This document shows, piece after piece, positions 40,799 through 54,016 of a DNA stretch of 64,000 nt. Where the stretch lies: NCBI RefSeq assembly GCF_002918555.1, contig NZ_PQMB01000005.1:473089-537088 (forward strand). The letters are read 5' to 3'. Under the pieces are notes generated by a model. It was not told the origin of the DNA, searched no databases, and saw nothing but the letters and a program-made list of their open reading frames with translations. Every line of letters starts with the position of its first letter. The stretch's first letter is position 1. Source of the stretch: Citrobacter amalonaticus. Its GTDB lineage: Bacteria; Pseudomonadota; Gammaproteobacteria; Enterobacterales; Enterobacteriaceae. The translations under genes and the position numbers were made by a program.

Positions 40799-41212
40799 TT
40801 AGTTGATTTCGATGCGGCGCGGTTTGTTCGCTTCCGGAATCACGCGCTCAAGATCGATATACAGCAGACCGTTCACCAGGTTTGCGCCACGAACATGAAT
40901 GTTCTCTGCTAACTGGAACTTACGTTCAAAGTTGCGCTCCGCGATACCCTGATAAAGGTAGGTACGTTCTTTCTGGTCGTCCGCATGCGCCCCTTTCACC
41001 ACCAGCAGGTTGTCCTGGGCGGTAATTTCCAGCTCACTTTCGGCAAAACCAGCAACGGCGATGGCAATACGGTAATGGTTTTCGTCCACCAGCTCGACGT
41101 TATACGGAGGGTAGCCGCCATTACTCTGGCTCTGGTTGTTTTCCAGCAGGTTAAACAGGCGGTCAAAACCAATAGCAGAACGATACAACGGGGATAAATC
41201 AAAGTTACGCAT
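40799..41212 (-). CDS. ibpA: Small heat-shock chaperone IbpA
   Basis: A 137-residue Hsp20 chaperone, [20 protein letters not shown], with the alpha-crystallin domain at about residues 35-125. The start codon is at 41212; the AGGAG site before it lies in the thermometer hairpin. It acts with IbpB as a holdase during heat stress. Expression is set by a sigma-32 promoter at 41318-41345 and by the leader RNA. Confidence 0.97.
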   Translation of the reverse strand: MRNFDLSPLYRSAIGFDRLFNLLENNQSQSNGGYPPYNVELVDENHYRIAIAVAGFAESELEITAQDNLLVVKGAHADDQKERTYLYQGIAERNFERKFQLAENIHVRGANLVNGLLYIDLERVIPEANKPRRIEIN

Positions 41213-41311
41213 AATCAATAGCTCCTGAAATCAGCGAGAATGTTCGACCTTCCATCGTGGACAGGTCCGGTACCCAGAACACCCATCAGGCGTGCTCTTT
41301 CTTTGTCTACA
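41213..41311 (-). promoter_or_regulatory. ROSE-type RNA thermometer in the ibpA leader
   Basis: The ~100-nt leader ends with TCGCT about ten bases before CAGGAG and the start codon. TYGCT facing the AGGA ribosome site is the conserved anti-Shine-Dalgarno of ROSE thermometers, melting at heat-shock temperature. Upstream hairpins are visible around GGTACCGG. Fold not computed. Confidence 0.75.
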
Positions 41312-41317
41312 TCTTAA

Positions 41318-41345
41318 AAATGGGTCTGGTTACAAACTTTTCAAG
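41318..41345 (-). promoter_or_regulatory. Sigma-32 promoter of ibpAB
   Basis: Read on the minus strand: CTTGAAA, a 14-base spacer, then CCCATTT, a close match to the heat-shock consensus CTTGAAA/CCCCATnT. Confidence 0.85.
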
Positions 41346-41381
41346 CGTATTGATATGACTTTTTTTTGCAGTTTGCTGTCT

Positions 41382-41502
41382 ATACTCTAAATCATTCGAG
41401 TTGCGGGACAAAACGCGTCGTCGTTTTGAACAGCGCTAGCGCTGGCCCCGAAGGGGCGAGTAACGCGGCAACACACCAGCAACTTGAAGTATGACAAGTA
41501 TA
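41382..41502. repeat. Palindromic repeat with ERIC-like ends and a different core
   Basis: Outer arms (CTAAATCATTCGAGTTGC left; GCAACTTGAAGTATGAC right) match ERIC ends, but the interior (AAACGCGTCGTCGTTT, GCGCTAGCGC, CCCCGAAGGGG) is a set of other palindromes. Located between ibpA and yidQ. The remaining ~140 bases up to yidQ show no gene. Confidence 0.75.
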
Positions 41503-41640
41503 TTGCATAGACTGGGTGTGATAGCACCAAACGTTAAAGTGCGATAACCGCCACAGTGCGACGTGATGATGATGTTATTTCTGGCAAGGGATCGCTATAA
41601 CTCACCATGCAAACACCGATAATCAACAGATGAATGAATC

Positions 41641-41970
41641 ATGATAAGAAATGTGTTGTTAGCGCTGATGTGCTGTGGAATGGTTTTTCTGGGCGGTTGC
41701 TCCAGCATAATGTCACATACGGGGGGTAAAGAAGGAACATACCCGGGCACACGCGCCAGCGCCGCGATGATCGGTGACGATGACACCAACTGGGGTACTA
41801 AATCGCTGGCAATACTGGATATGCCATTTACCGCCGTCATGGATACGATTCTTCTGCCGTGGGATCTGTTTCGCAAAGACAGCTCGGTCAGATCCCGCGT
41901 CGAAAAGAGCGAGCAGAGCACGCAGGCAACCAATGCCATTATCCCCCCGGCAAGAATATCTGCCCCCTGA
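41641..41970 (+). CDS. yidQ: YidQ lipoprotein
   Basis: A 109-residue protein with a lipoprotein signal: MIRNVLLALMCCGMVFLGGC, with the lipobox LGGC placing the lipid on Cys20. Residue +2 is Ser, which favours export to the outer membrane. The body (GGKEGTYPGTRASAAMIGDD, DMPFTAVMDTILLPWD) is the DUF1375 family. Function unknown. It converges with yidR (one base between them). Confidence 0.93.
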   Translation: MIRNVLLALMCCGMVFLGGCSSIMSHTGGKEGTYPGTRASAAMIGDDDTNWGTKSLAILDMPFTAVMDTILLPWDLFRKDSSVRSRVEKSEQSTQATNAIIPPARISAP

Positions 41971-41971
41971 T

Positions 41972-43198
41972 TTAACGCCCGGTTTTCGTCATCCAAAGCT
42001 GACGGAAACCCGCCACGTCTTCCATCCACGCGACCCACTGACCGTCCGGCGAAAAGACGACGGCATCAGCAGAAGGTGGGTTACCGTGATCCTGCGTTAA
42101 GAACGCAATCGCCCCTGTCCGGGCATTACAGCAGGCAATACGATTTTCCAGAACAAAACCCAGCCAGTCGCCTGATGGATGCCAGTTAAATGCCGACTGG
42201 ATATCGGTCGCGTTATGCGTAAGCTGGCGTGGTTCACCGCCAGCGAGAGAGAGAAGCCAAAGCTGAACGACGCCGTGGTCATCACGCATCAGAAACGCAA
42301 TCTCTGACGCCTGAGGATTGACGCGCACCCAGTGACGTGGCACGTTCACCACCCCCGGAAATGCGCGGTGATGGGTAAAGGTCATACGGCGCTGAATCAC
42401 CCCGCGCGGAGGCGCAGGCAGCGTTAATTCGGTTCCTGCCAGCGGCGCATCCCCGGATTGCTTCCAGCCCTTTTCATCCTGCGGTAAATCAACCAAAAAC
42501 AGCTCCGGCACCTTCTCACCGTTTACCGACAGAGTGTCGCCAATAAACGCCAGCGCGCGGTCTCCCACCCATCCCTCTTCATAGGCGCGGTTAATCTCAT
42601 TGCTGCCTGGCCGTGGTGTGGACGTCGTCTGGCTCACCAGCACACACCAGCGACTACCGCTGTACTCACGCGGATGCTGAACGGATACCGTCACCGGGCC
42701 ATAGGGCGTTGCTACGCCAACGTTACGCAAATCCAGCGCCGGATCATACTCGTGCAGAACATGGTCGTTATAGGTAAAACTGACGAACTCCCCGTTCGGA
42801 CTGAAGACATGCACGTGGCTGCCGCCGCGCAGCGCGCCTGGCGTATACGGCGCAGTGATATCCATCGCGTCCAGACTGGTGATACCTTCCCTGTCAGCAA
42901 TCACCCCGCGACGATGATGAAAATCGTAATGCCAGCTGTCATCCGGATTTTCAGGCCCATGAATAAACACATATTTTTCGGACTTCGGATGAACGGTCAC
43001 CACGCCAACGTGCGCCCCCTGCGTCGCACGCCAGATAACCTCCACCTCGCCGCTATGAACGTTAACCCGTTCGATAGTCTCACCGGTAAACGATGCGCCG
43101 GAAGGACGAACATCAAAAACCAGCCACTGGCTGTCAGGCGTCCAGGTGTTGGTATTGGTAAGCTGATGATTACGCGGCGTAAAGGTGATTTGCTTCAT
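41972..43198 (-). CDS. yidR: YidR, TolB-like beta-propeller protein
   Basis: A 408-residue cytoplasmic protein of the DUF3748 family with repeated WD-like strands (DSQWLVFDVRPSG, FSPNGEFVSFTYNDH, SFNWHPSGDW-type and FSPDGQWVAWMED). This suggests a TolB-like beta-propeller. The ATG at 43198 gives the start MKQITFTPRNHQ; an upstream TTG would extend it by seven residues. It has no signal peptide. Function unknown. Confidence 0.88.
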   Translation of the reverse strand: MKQITFTPRNHQLTNTNTWTPDSQWLVFDVRPSGASFTGETIERVNVHSGEVEVIWRATQGAHVGVVTVHPKSEKYVFIHGPENPDDSWHYDFHHRRGVIADREGITSLDAMDITAPYTPGALRGGSHVHVFSPNGEFVSFTYNDHVLHEYDPALDLRNVGVATPYGPVTVSVQHPREYSGSRWCVLVSQTTSTPRPGSNEINRAYEEGWVGDRALAFIGDTLSVNGEKVPELFLVDLPQDEKGWKQSGDAPLAGTELTLPAPPRGVIQRRMTFTHHRAFPGVVNVPRHWVRVNPQASEIAFLMRDDHGVVQLWLLSLAGGEPRQLTHNATDIQSAFNWHPSGDWLGFVLENRIACCNARTGAIAFLTQDHGNPPSADAVVFSPDGQWVAWMEDVAGFRQLWMTKTGR

Positions 43199-43234
43199 GG
43201 GATACCCGATCCGAGACAATTTCAGCCATCATAC

Positions 43235-43250
43235 TTCACAAGGACTTCAC
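43235..43250 (+). promoter_or_regulatory. CreB binding tag upstream of cbrA
   Basis: TTCAC-N6-TTCAC, a perfect copy of the CreBC tag, about 50 bases before cbrA. cbrA is a member of the CreBC regulon in E. coli. Confidence 0.8.
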
Positions 43251-43296
43251 TTTCAGGCTTTAGCGTATCGTCATCTCAATTATTGCAGGCAGAAAG

Positions 43297-44403
43297 ATGG
43301 AACATTTTGACGTGGCGATTATCGGCTTAGGTCCTGCCGGGGCGGCGCTGGCACGGCAATTAAGCGGGAAGATGCGCGTGATCGCCCTGGATAAAAAGCA
43401 TCAGTGTGGAAACGACGGCTTCACCAAGCCCTGTGGAGGTTTACTGGCGCCGGACGCTCAGCGTTCGTTTATTCGCGACGGGATTACGCTCCCTGTCGAG
43501 GTTATCGCCAACCCGCAGATTTTCAGCGTCAAAACGGTGGATGTCGAAGCATCACTGATGCGTAACTACCAGCGCAGCTACATCAATATCAATCGTCATG
43601 CGTTTGATTTATGGATGAAATCGCTCATCCCTGAGGACGTGCAGGTTTACCACGACAGCCTGTGCCGAAAAGTCTGGCGCGAGGAGGATAAATGGCATGT
43701 TATCTTCCGCGCTGACGGTTGGGAGCAGCAGATTACCGCCCGCTATCTGGTGGGTGCCGACGGCGCTAATTCACTGGTGCGCCGTTATCTCTATCCACAG
43801 CATCAGATCCGCAAATATGTCGCCATCCAGCAGTGGTTCGCGGAAAAACATGCCGTCCCGTTTTACTCATGTATTTTTGATAATGCCGTAACAGACTGCT
43901 ACTCCTGGAGTATCAGCAAAGATGGTTATTTTATCTTTGGCGGGGCTTATCCGATGAAAGACGGTCAGGCGCGTTTTGACGCACTGAAAGCGAAGATGGA
44001 GGCCTTTCATTTCCAGTTCGCCCAGCCGGTGAAAAGCGAGAAATGTACGGTGCTGTTTCCTTCACGCTGGAAGGATTTCGTTTGCGGTGAAGAGAATGCG
44101 TTTTTGATCGGCGAAGCGGCAGGTTTTATCAGCGCCAGCTCACTGGAAGGCATTAGCTACGCGCTCGACAGCGCAGCGCTCCTCAAATCCGTGTTAATTC
44201 AGGGCGCAGAGAACAAAAATAGTGCTTACCAGAAAGCCTCCCGCAAACTGCGTATCAAACTCTACGGTAAGATTATCAAGAGCCGGATATTAACGTCGGC
44301 CTTTACCCGGAAATGGATCATGCAAAGCGGCGTGGCGCATATTCCGCTCAGTCAGGACAGGCAGTCCGCCGCAACGGCTGGCGGACTGGCAAGTGAAAAT
44401 TAA
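43297..44403 (+). CDS. cbrA: CreB-regulated FAD-dependent oxidoreductase CbrA
   Basis: A 368-residue flavoprotein of the geranylgeranyl-reductase/p-hydroxybenzoate hydroxylase type. The FAD loop is [11 protein letters not shown] (residues 8-18); the second motif is [13 protein letters not shown] and the third [11 protein letters not shown]. coli CbrA is linked to resistance to colicin M. Expression probably follows CreB through the tag at 43235. Its end overlaps that of convergent dgoT by four bases. About 14 residues longer than the E. coli protein at the C-terminus. Confidence 0.92.
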   Translation: MEHFDVAIIGLGPAGAALARQLSGKMRVIALDKKHQCGNDGFTKPCGGLLAPDAQRSFIRDGITLPVEVIANPQIFSVKTVDVEASLMRNYQRSYININRHAFDLWMKSLIPEDVQVYHDSLCRKVWREEDKWHVIFRADGWEQQITARYLVGADGANSLVRRYLYPQHQIRKYVAIQQWFAEKHAVPFYSCIFDNAVTDCYSWSISKDGYFIFGGAYPMKDGQARFDALKAKMEAFHFQFAQPVKSEKCTVLFPSRWKDFVCGEENAFLIGEAAGFISASSLEGISYALDSAALLKSVLIQGAENKNSAYQKASRKLRIKLYGKIIKSRILTSAFTRKWIMQSGVAHIPLSQDRQSAATAGGLASEN

Positions 44404-45692
44404 CCCACGCGTTCGACTTCACCAACGAGCAGAATGTAAGAGAGCGCACCTGTCAGGGCAACGGCGGAGATATAGACCAGCGCAGGGCCAAAACCATAAT
44501 CCTGCGCCAGGTAACCAATCACCAGCGGTACCGTGATACCGCCTAATCCACCGACAAAGTTAAACATTCCGCCGGTCAGCCCGATCAGACGCATCGGAGC
44601 GAGGGACGAAACCAGCGACCAGGTGATGGAAGCAAAACCGTTGCCAAAGAAGGCAAGCGCCATCAGGGTCATGATCCACACCGGATCGTTGGTATAGTTC
44701 GCCCCCATGATGCAGGTGGAAATCAGCAAACCACAGATAATCGGCGTTTTGCGCGCCACCCCCAGGGAGAAGCCTTTTTTCACTAGCTTATCCGCCAACC
44801 AGCCGGAGAGCAGCACGCCAAAGAAAGCTGCCAGGAAAGGCACCGTGGTCATAAAACCCGCTTTCAGCGCAGCGATGCCTTTCTCCTGAGTTAAATAGTT
44901 TGGGAACCAGGTCAGGAAGAACCATAACGTAGACGTTACCGCAAACTGCCCCAGGTAAACCCCCACCAGCTTACGATGGAATACCAGTTTCCAGTCAGCC
45001 TTAGTCAGCGGTTGACGCGCCTCTTTCCGGATAGGCGCATCACCATCCACCAGACCACCGCCATCGCGAATATAGTCCAGCTCAGCTTTAGTGATATTTT
45101 TGGTCAGCCGCGGCGGCTGATACACCCTGAACCAGATTAACGACCAGATAATCCCGATTCCCCCGGTCACGATAAACACCCAGTGCCAGCTCAGCAATTC
45201 CTGGATCCAGATGAGCAGCGGCGTCAAAAACGCCAGGCCAACAAACTGCCCGGAGGTATAGAAACCCACGGCAGAGGCGCGTTCATGTTCCGGGAACCAG
45301 CTGGTTACCATCCGGTTATTGGTCGGAAAGGCCGGAGCTTCAAATATCCCGGTGATGGCGCGCAGGCCAATCAGCGAGAATAATCCGCTGGCAAACCCCT
45401 GGAATAGCGTCGCCACAGACCAGCCCAAAATGGCAATAAAGTAGGTCAGTCTCGATCCCACCCGGTCAAGGAACCAGCCGCCGGGGATTTGGCATAATGT
45501 ATAGAGCCAGGCGAAAGCAGAGAAGACATACCCCATTTCTGCTTTAGTGATACCAAATTCTTCCTGAATATGCGCCGATGCCACGGCAAGGTTCGCACGG
45601 TCAACGTAACAAATAACCACGGTAATAAAGATCATAATAAGCGTCAGATAACGGCGACGCCCGGGTTTTGCAGTAGTAACAGAAATATCCAT
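44400..45692 (-). CDS. dgoT: D-galactonate:H+ symporter DgoT
   Basis: A 430-residue MFS permease of the anion:cation symporter family, 12 helices, with [20 protein letters not shown] in helix 1 and [12 protein letters not shown] as motif A. The ATG at 45692 gives the E. coli length. It imports D-galactonate for the dgo pathway. It is separated from dgoD by 160 bases that contain a shortened ERIC-like repeat. Confidence 0.95.
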   Translation of the reverse strand: MDISVTTAKPGRRRYLTLIMIFITVVICYVDRANLAVASAHIQEEFGITKAEMGYVFSAFAWLYTLCQIPGGWFLDRVGSRLTYFIAILGWSVATLFQGFASGLFSLIGLRAITGIFEAPAFPTNNRMVTSWFPEHERASAVGFYTSGQFVGLAFLTPLLIWIQELLSWHWVFIVTGGIGIIWSLIWFRVYQPPRLTKNITKAELDYIRDGGGLVDGDAPIRKEARQPLTKADWKLVFHRKLVGVYLGQFAVTSTLWFFLTWFPNYLTQEKGIAALKAGFMTTVPFLAAFFGVLLSGWLADKLVKKGFSLGVARKTPIICGLLISTCIMGANYTNDPVWIMTLMALAFFGNGFASITWSLVSSLAPMRLIGLTGGMFNFVGGLGGITVPLVIGYLAQDYGFGPALVYISAVALTGALSYILLVGEVERVG

Positions 45693-45796
45693 CGCAATCT
45701 GTCTCCAGATTTTGGGCATAGCGAGGCCGCTCACCATGCCCGTTAATTTACAGAGGGTGTATTTGATTTTTTTTAATTAAAAACGTAACTCAAATG

Positions 45797-45850
45797 CGCT
45801 AAATAATTCGAGCCGAGGTAAGCAAGCGCAGCCAGCGCGAAGTATGACGC
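45797..45850. repeat. Internally deleted ERIC remnant
   Basis: CTAAATAATTCGAG and CGAAGTATGACGCG are the two outer ends of an ERIC element in reverse order. Only about 25 bases (with GCGCAGCCAGCGC) remain between them instead of ~95. It ends five bases before the dgoD stop and lies in the dgoD-dgoT spacer. Confidence 0.7.
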
Positions 45851-45854
45851 GCAT

Positions 45855-47003
45855 TTACCACTCGGCTACTGAGCCATCTTCATGTCGCCATAATGGATTA
45901 CGCCAGTCCGGCGCGTTTTTACTGAGTTCGATGACTTTGGCTTCGTTAATATCCACACCAAGACCCGGCTTCATTAACGGTTTAAAGAAGCCGCCTTCCA
46001 TATTGAAATCTTCTTTGTTATTCACAAAGTCGAGCAGCTCTGCGCCTTTATTATAATGAATGCCCATACTCTGCTCCTGGAACACCGCATTACGCGAGAC
46101 AAAGTCGACGTGCAGACAGGCGGCCAGCGCGACCGGGCCTAACGGACAGTGCGGCGCCAGCGCCACATCATAAGCTTCCGCCATCCCGGCAATTTTGTAG
46201 CATTCGGTAATGCCGCCCGCATGCGACAGATCCGGTTGCAGAATCGCCAGCCCACCCGCTTCCAGTACACGCTTAAACTCAAAACGCGAGAACATGCGCT
46301 CTCCAGCGGCGATTGGAATATGCGTTTGCGCCGCCAGCTTTGGATAATATTCCGCCTGTTCAGCCAGCACCGGTTCCTCAATAAACAGTGGACGGTATTG
46401 CTCCAGCTCTTTAATTAACACTTTCGCCATGGGTGCGCTGACGCGTCCATGAAAGTCGAGACCAAATTCAATTTTGTGACCAAAGGCTTCACGGATTTGT
46501 GCCACAGTATTAACCGCCGCATCCACCGCACGTGCGTTGTCAATCAATCCCATCTCTTCACAGCCGTTCAGCTTGAAGGTGTCAAAACCGATGCCGCGCA
46601 GCTTTTTAATCCCGTCGATCACTTCTGCCGGACGGTCGCCGCCCACCCAGCTATAGGCTTTGATTTTGTCCCGCACCAGACCGCCCATCAGCTGCCAGAC
46701 CGGCGCGTTCAGCACTTTACCTTTAATATCCCATAACGCCTGGTCGATACCCGCGATAGCGCTCATCAGGATCGGCCCACCACGATAGAAACCGGCACGG
46801 TACATTACCTGCCACAAATCGTTGATACGTGCCGGATCCTGACCAACCAGGTAGTCGCCAAGCTCATGCACCGCCGCTTCAACGGTGCGCGCGCGCCCCT
46901 CAATGACGGGTTCCCCCCATCCCACCACACCTTCATCAGTTTCAATTTTCAAAAACATCCAGCGCGGGGGTAAACGGTATGTGGTGATATTGGTTATTTT
47001 CAT
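45855..47003 (-). CDS. dgoD: D-galactonate dehydratase DgoD
   Basis: A 382-residue enolase-superfamily (mandelate racemase subgroup) enzyme converting D-galactonate to 2-keto-3-deoxygalactonate. Metal ligands and acid/base residues are in LDFHGR, FIEEPV and AAGERMFSR; the second catalytic His is in LAPHCPLGP. Same length as the E. coli enzyme. It overlaps the dgoA stop by four bases. Confidence 0.97.
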   Translation of the reverse strand: MKITNITTYRLPPRWMFLKIETDEGVVGWGEPVIEGRARTVEAAVHELGDYLVGQDPARINDLWQVMYRAGFYRGGPILMSAIAGIDQALWDIKGKVLNAPVWQLMGGLVRDKIKAYSWVGGDRPAEVIDGIKKLRGIGFDTFKLNGCEEMGLIDNARAVDAAVNTVAQIREAFGHKIEFGLDFHGRVSAPMAKVLIKELEQYRPLFIEEPVLAEQAEYYPKLAAQTHIPIAAGERMFSRFEFKRVLEAGGLAILQPDLSHAGGITECYKIAGMAEAYDVALAPHCPLGPVALAACLHVDFVSRNAVFQEQSMGIHYNKGAELLDFVNNKEDFNMEGGFFKPLMKPGLGVDINEAKVIELSKNAPDWRNPLWRHEDGSVAEW

Positions 47004-47617
47004 TTCACAGCCTCTCTGTACGCTTTAACAAATGCCATAGCCTGCTGTGCGGTACGCTCAACGGATTGTCCGGCACGATAGAGATCGCTGCCCAACCCGG
47101 CACCTGCACAACCTGCCTTAATCCATTGAGCCAGGTTCCCCGGCGTTACGCCGCCAACGGCAAAAACAGGTACCTCAGATGGCAGCACCGCTTTCAGCGC
47201 TTTGATATAGTCCGGACCAAACGCCGAAGAAGGGAAGATTTTCAGCGCCTGTGCCCCCGCCTCCAGTGCGGTAAACGCCTCTGTCGCTGTGGCGCAACCG
47301 GGACAAACGGTCATGCCATAACCTGCCGCCCGGCGAATGACCTCGGGCTGAATATTGGGCGTGACGATAAGTTTGCAGCCCATTTGCGCAAGCCGGTCCA
47401 CCTGCTCAGGTTTGAGTACCGTACCGGCACCGATCAGCGCCTTTTCGCCATACGCATCCACAATAGCCGGAATACTCTTCTCCCATTGCGGAGAGTTAAG
47501 AGGGATCTCAACGGCATCAAAGCCTGCATCAATAACCGCACCAACGTGTGCCAGCGCGACATCGGGCGTTACGCCACGTAATATCGCAATAAGCGGGAGA
47601 TTAGTTTGCCACTGCAT
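47000..47617 (-). CDS. dgoA: 2-dehydro-3-deoxy-6-phosphogalactonate aldolase DgoA
   Basis: A 205-residue class I aldolase of the KDPG family, splitting KDPGal into pyruvate and glyceraldehyde 3-phosphate. Lys126 ([11 protein letters not shown]) forms the Schiff base and Glu37 (VEIPLNS) is the general base. It overlaps dgoK by 17 bases, which indicates translational coupling. Confidence 0.96.
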   Translation of the reverse strand: MQWQTNLPLIAILRGVTPDVALAHVGAVIDAGFDAVEIPLNSPQWEKSIPAIVDAYGEKALIGAGTVLKPEQVDRLAQMGCKLIVTPNIQPEVIRRAAGYGMTVCPGCATATEAFTALEAGAQALKIFPSSAFGPDYIKALKAVLPSEVPVFAVGGVTPGNLAQWIKAGCAGAGLGSDLYRAGQSVERTAQQAMAFVKAYREAVK

Positions 47618-48479
47618 GAGCGATGCTCCTTATACCTGCCTGAAATGCCGTATCACCGGAAACTGCGGATACTTCACGCCCAATGGCGTGGAAGGCCTGT
47701 TGATAACGCGAGGTTAGCCCCGTCCCGGCGACGAGAGTAATGGCCTGCTGCTGCGTGAATTGTTCTGTCATGCAGGCAACTTCGGCGCCAATCAGCAGGC
47801 CAGAAAGGAACTCGCTGACCTGCTCGCGGGCAAGTGTTCCCAGCACGTGCGAGGCGCGAACCTCAAAGAGTTGCGGCAGAACGGCAGGCGAAGCGAGGCC
47901 GCGCTCAAGCCCGGCGGTAAACGCCCCGGGGGAGGTTTCCTGCTCTGGTAAACCAGCCCCCACCAGCGAATGCGTCAGCAGCAAGTGATGCAATTCACCG
48001 GTCATCACGGTGCGAAAATCGTGGATTTGCTCAGCATCGGCCTGCACCCACTTGCAGTGCGTACCCGGCATCACGTAGACGGAAGAGGGGGAAAGCGTAC
48101 GTGCGCCAAGCAACTGCGTCTCTTCGCCCCGCATGACATTGTGGTTATCCTCGCGGGAGACGCAAAGTCCAGGAATGATCCAGATATTGTCGCCAACGGC
48201 AGTTAACTGCTCGCCAATGGCTGAGAAATGGGCGGGAACCGACAGATAGGGGGCTACTTTCCAGCCCACGTTGCTGCCAACCATTCCCGCCATCACCACG
48301 GGGGTAGCGCTGTCGCGCCAGTTTTGTGTGACTTCTGCTAACACCGCTTCAGGAGATTTACCATGCAGACGCGTCACGCCTGCCTCTGATTGCCTGCTCT
48401 CCAGGCATTTGTCGCCCTGATAAAGCCAGGCGCGCAAATTAGTCGATCCCCAGTCAATTACGATGTAGCGAGCTGTCAT
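47601..48479 (-). CDS. dgoK: 2-dehydro-3-deoxygalactonokinase DgoK
   Basis: A 292-residue kinase that phosphorylates KDGal at C6. The N-terminal ASKHA-like phosphate loop is IDWGSTNLRAWLY, and the family segment MPGTHCKWVQ is present. It overlaps dgoR by four bases and dgoA by 17, so all dgo genes read as one operon starting with the regulator. Confidence 0.95.
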   Translation of the reverse strand: MTARYIVIDWGSTNLRAWLYQGDKCLESRQSEAGVTRLHGKSPEAVLAEVTQNWRDSATPVVMAGMVGSNVGWKVAPYLSVPAHFSAIGEQLTAVGDNIWIIPGLCVSREDNHNVMRGEETQLLGARTLSPSSVYVMPGTHCKWVQADAEQIHDFRTVMTGELHHLLLTHSLVGAGLPEQETSPGAFTAGLERGLASPAVLPQLFEVRASHVLGTLAREQVSEFLSGLLIGAEVACMTEQFTQQQAITLVAGTGLTSRYQQAFHAIGREVSAVSGDTAFQAGIRSIAHAVAN

Positions 48480-49165
48480 GTGATTTCCTTAAGCCTTCGT
48501 GTTGAGCTGGCGATCATGGTGAGCGCCGCCTGCTCTGCCGCGTCGCTATCCTGATGCCGTATAGCATCAAACAGCGCTTTATGTTCCTGGAGCGTTTTAG
48601 GCATATTGCCCTCATCCCCCATCCAGGTTTGTTCAAATACCGCTCTTTGTAGTGAGGTAATCGCCACGTTAAGCTGTTGTAAAACCGGGTTATGTACCGA
48701 CTGCAACACCGCTTCGTGATAGCGAATATCCGCTTCGTTAAAGGCATCCCGATTCTGGTTGTTGGCGATCATGTCGTTGAGCGCTGACTCAATTTCAGCC
48801 AGATCGCCAGATGTCGCCCGTTCCGCCGCCCAGCGCGCGATAGCGGGTTCCACCAGATTTCGTACTTCACTCATCGCGCTAATAAGGCGTGGGTCATAGT
48901 CGTTTTCCAACACCCATTGCAACACCTCGGTATCGAGGTAGTTCCACTGGTTTCGTGGTGCGACAAACGCCCCGCGATAGCGCTTCATGTCGATTAATCG
49001 CTTCGCCATCAGCGAGCGAAACACTTCACGAATAATGTTGCGCGAGGTTTCAAACTCTTCGCATAGATCGGCTTCCGCAGGCAGTGCCGAACCCGGTACG
49101 TATTTGCCGCTGACAATCTGCTTGCCCAGCGTGATGAGGATGCGGTCGGTTTTGTTGAGAGTCAT
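48476..49165 (-). CDS. dgoR: GntR/FadR-type repressor DgoR
   Basis: A 229-residue regulator. The winged helix (about residues 8-72) shows ALPAEADLCEEFETSRNIIREVFRSL. The C-terminal all-helical FCD domain has the metal/ligand-binding residues in DIRYHEAVLQSVHN. It represses the dgo operon until D-galactonate binds. It is the first gene and thus autoregulated through the palindromes upstream. Confidence 0.95.
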   Translation of the reverse strand: MTLNKTDRILITLGKQIVSGKYVPGSALPAEADLCEEFETSRNIIREVFRSLMAKRLIDMKRYRGAFVAPRNQWNYLDTEVLQWVLENDYDPRLISAMSEVRNLVEPAIARWAAERATSGDLAEIESALNDMIANNQNRDAFNEADIRYHEAVLQSVHNPVLQQLNVAITSLQRAVFEQTWMGDEGNMPKTLQEHKALFDAIRHQDSDAAEQAALTMIASSTRRLKEIT

Positions 49166-49230
49166 GGAGAGTCCTTGTGCTCTGTATGTACTTCTCTACT
49201 TTACCGTCACTGCTGAAATTTACCTCAATT

Positions 49231-49304
49231 TTGTAGTACTAACGTGAGGTTATTCATCGTCTCCGTTTGTCCAATGTAGTACAACATAATAATGTTGTAC
49301 TACA
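49231..49304 (-). promoter_or_regulatory. DgoR operator region
   Basis: TGTAGTACAACAT and ATGTTGTACTACA (49275-49304) form a perfect inverted repeat with a four-base centre. A related TTGTAGTACTAAC lies at 49231-49243. Together they would let DgoR bind on both sides of the dgo promoter. A TCACA half-site (49312-49316) next to the palindrome might be part of a CRP site. Confidence 0.75.
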
Positions 49305-49364
49305 ATTTAGATCACAAAAACGGCAATCGGTAAAATAAATGTTATCCGGAGCGGGCCGGAGGCA

Positions 49365-49390
49365 TAAAAAAACCCGCGATAAACGCGGGC
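49365..49390 (-). terminator. yidA terminator
   Basis: On the minus strand CCCGCG and CGCGGG form a stem followed by seven T; 22 bases after the yidA stop. Confidence 0.85.
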
Positions 49391-49411
49391 TCCGGGACAA
49401 ACGGGAAAGCT

Positions 49412-50224
49412 TTAAATCAATACGTATTTCTCAATCGCGTACGCCACGCCATCTTCCAGGTTGGATTTGGTGATAACATTCGCCGCGTCTTTCACTGACG
49501 CAATCGCGTTGTCCATCGCCACCCCCATGCCCGCGTATTCAATCATCGCGATATCGTTTTCCTGATCGCCAATCGCCATGATCTCTTCCGGTTTGATTCC
49601 CAGCGCATCGGCCAGCGACTTCACACCGGTACCTTTGTTGACGCGTTTATCTAAAATTTCGAGGAAGTACGGCGCACTTTTCAGGACGGTATATTTCTCT
49701 TTCACTTCCGCCGGAATGCGCGTTATCGCTTTATCGAGGATCGCTGGCTCATCAATCATCATTACTTTCAGGAACTGCGTTTCCGGGTCCATTTTCTCCG
49801 CCTCACAGAACACCAGCGGAATAGTCGCGACGTAAGATTCGTGCACGGTGTAATAGCTGATATCGCGGTTCGCCGTATACAGCGTGTTGCGATCCAGCGC
49901 GTGGAAATGTGAACCCACTTCGCGGGATAACTTCTCAAGGAAGAGATAATCGTCATAGCTTAGCGCCGTTTGCGCCACAGTACTGCCATCCCCCGCTTTC
50001 TGCACCAGAGCACCGTTATAGGTTATGCAGTAGTCGCCGGGTTGTTCCATGTGAAGTTCTTTCAGATAGCTGTGGACACCGGCATACGGACGCCCGGTGG
50101 TCAGCACCACGTTAACACCACGCGCTCGCGCCGCAGCAATTGCGTTTTTAACCGCAGGTGAAATGGTGTGATCGGGCAGCAGAAGTGTGCCATCCATGTC
50201 GATAGCAATGAGTTTGATAGCCAT
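49412..50224 (-). CDS. yidA: HAD-superfamily sugar phosphatase YidA
   Basis: A 270-residue Cof-type HAD hydrolase. Motif I is AIDMDGTLL (Asp9 nucleophile, Asp11 acid/base), motif II LTTGRPY, motif III the Lys in KGTGVKSL and motif IV IGDQENDIAMIEYAG. E. coli YidA dephosphorylates several sugar phosphates. In E. coli yidX and yidB flank it; neither is present here. Confidence 0.95.
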   Translation of the reverse strand: MAIKLIAIDMDGTLLLPDHTISPAVKNAIAAARARGVNVVLTTGRPYAGVHSYLKELHMEQPGDYCITYNGALVQKAGDGSTVAQTALSYDDYLFLEKLSREVGSHFHALDRNTLYTANRDISYYTVHESYVATIPLVFCEAEKMDPETQFLKVMMIDEPAILDKAITRIPAEVKEKYTVLKSAPYFLEILDKRVNKGTGVKSLADALGIKPEEIMAIGDQENDIAMIEYAGMGVAMDNAIASVKDAANVITKSNLEDGVAYAIEKYVLI

Positions 50225-50332
50225 GAGTTCCCCAGATTAAATGAATCCTCCCTCATGCTAACGCGATTCCGCTCAAAAAACAGCAATGAAAAGGGGGATC
50301 GAAAGCGGATGCGGGTTCCCCCTTTTGCGGGC

Positions 50333-50364
50333 AAAAAAAGCCCGGCAGCGCAATGCAACCGGGC
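50333..50364 (-). terminator. gyrB terminator
   Basis: On the minus strand GCCCGGTTGCATTG and CTGCCGGGC form a G+C-rich hairpin followed by seven T, 20 bases after the gyrB stop. Confidence 0.88.
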
Positions 50365-50385
50365 AGATTGTACGGCATTACACCA

Positions 50386-53902
<3,517 letters not shown>

Positions 53903-53940
53903 GATCAGCTCATAACCAGGGCGTTATCGTCGCCATTAAT

Positions 53941-54016
53941 CTGGTTACGGCCAGCGCGCAACAACCGGAACGTACTGGAGTACGTGAGGATTGCGAGCAC
54001 TGCCCGGAGCCAGAAT
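53941..54016. repeat. Long imperfect hairpin between dnaN and recF
   Basis: CTGGTTACGGCCAGCGC on the left faces GCACTGCCCGGAGCCAG on the right, around an exact dyad ACGTACT-GG-AGTACGT with further partial pairing (CGCAACAACC with GAGGATTGCG). The pattern looks like an enterobacterial intergenic repeat unit. No gene is supported in the 140-base spacer. Confidence 0.75.
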
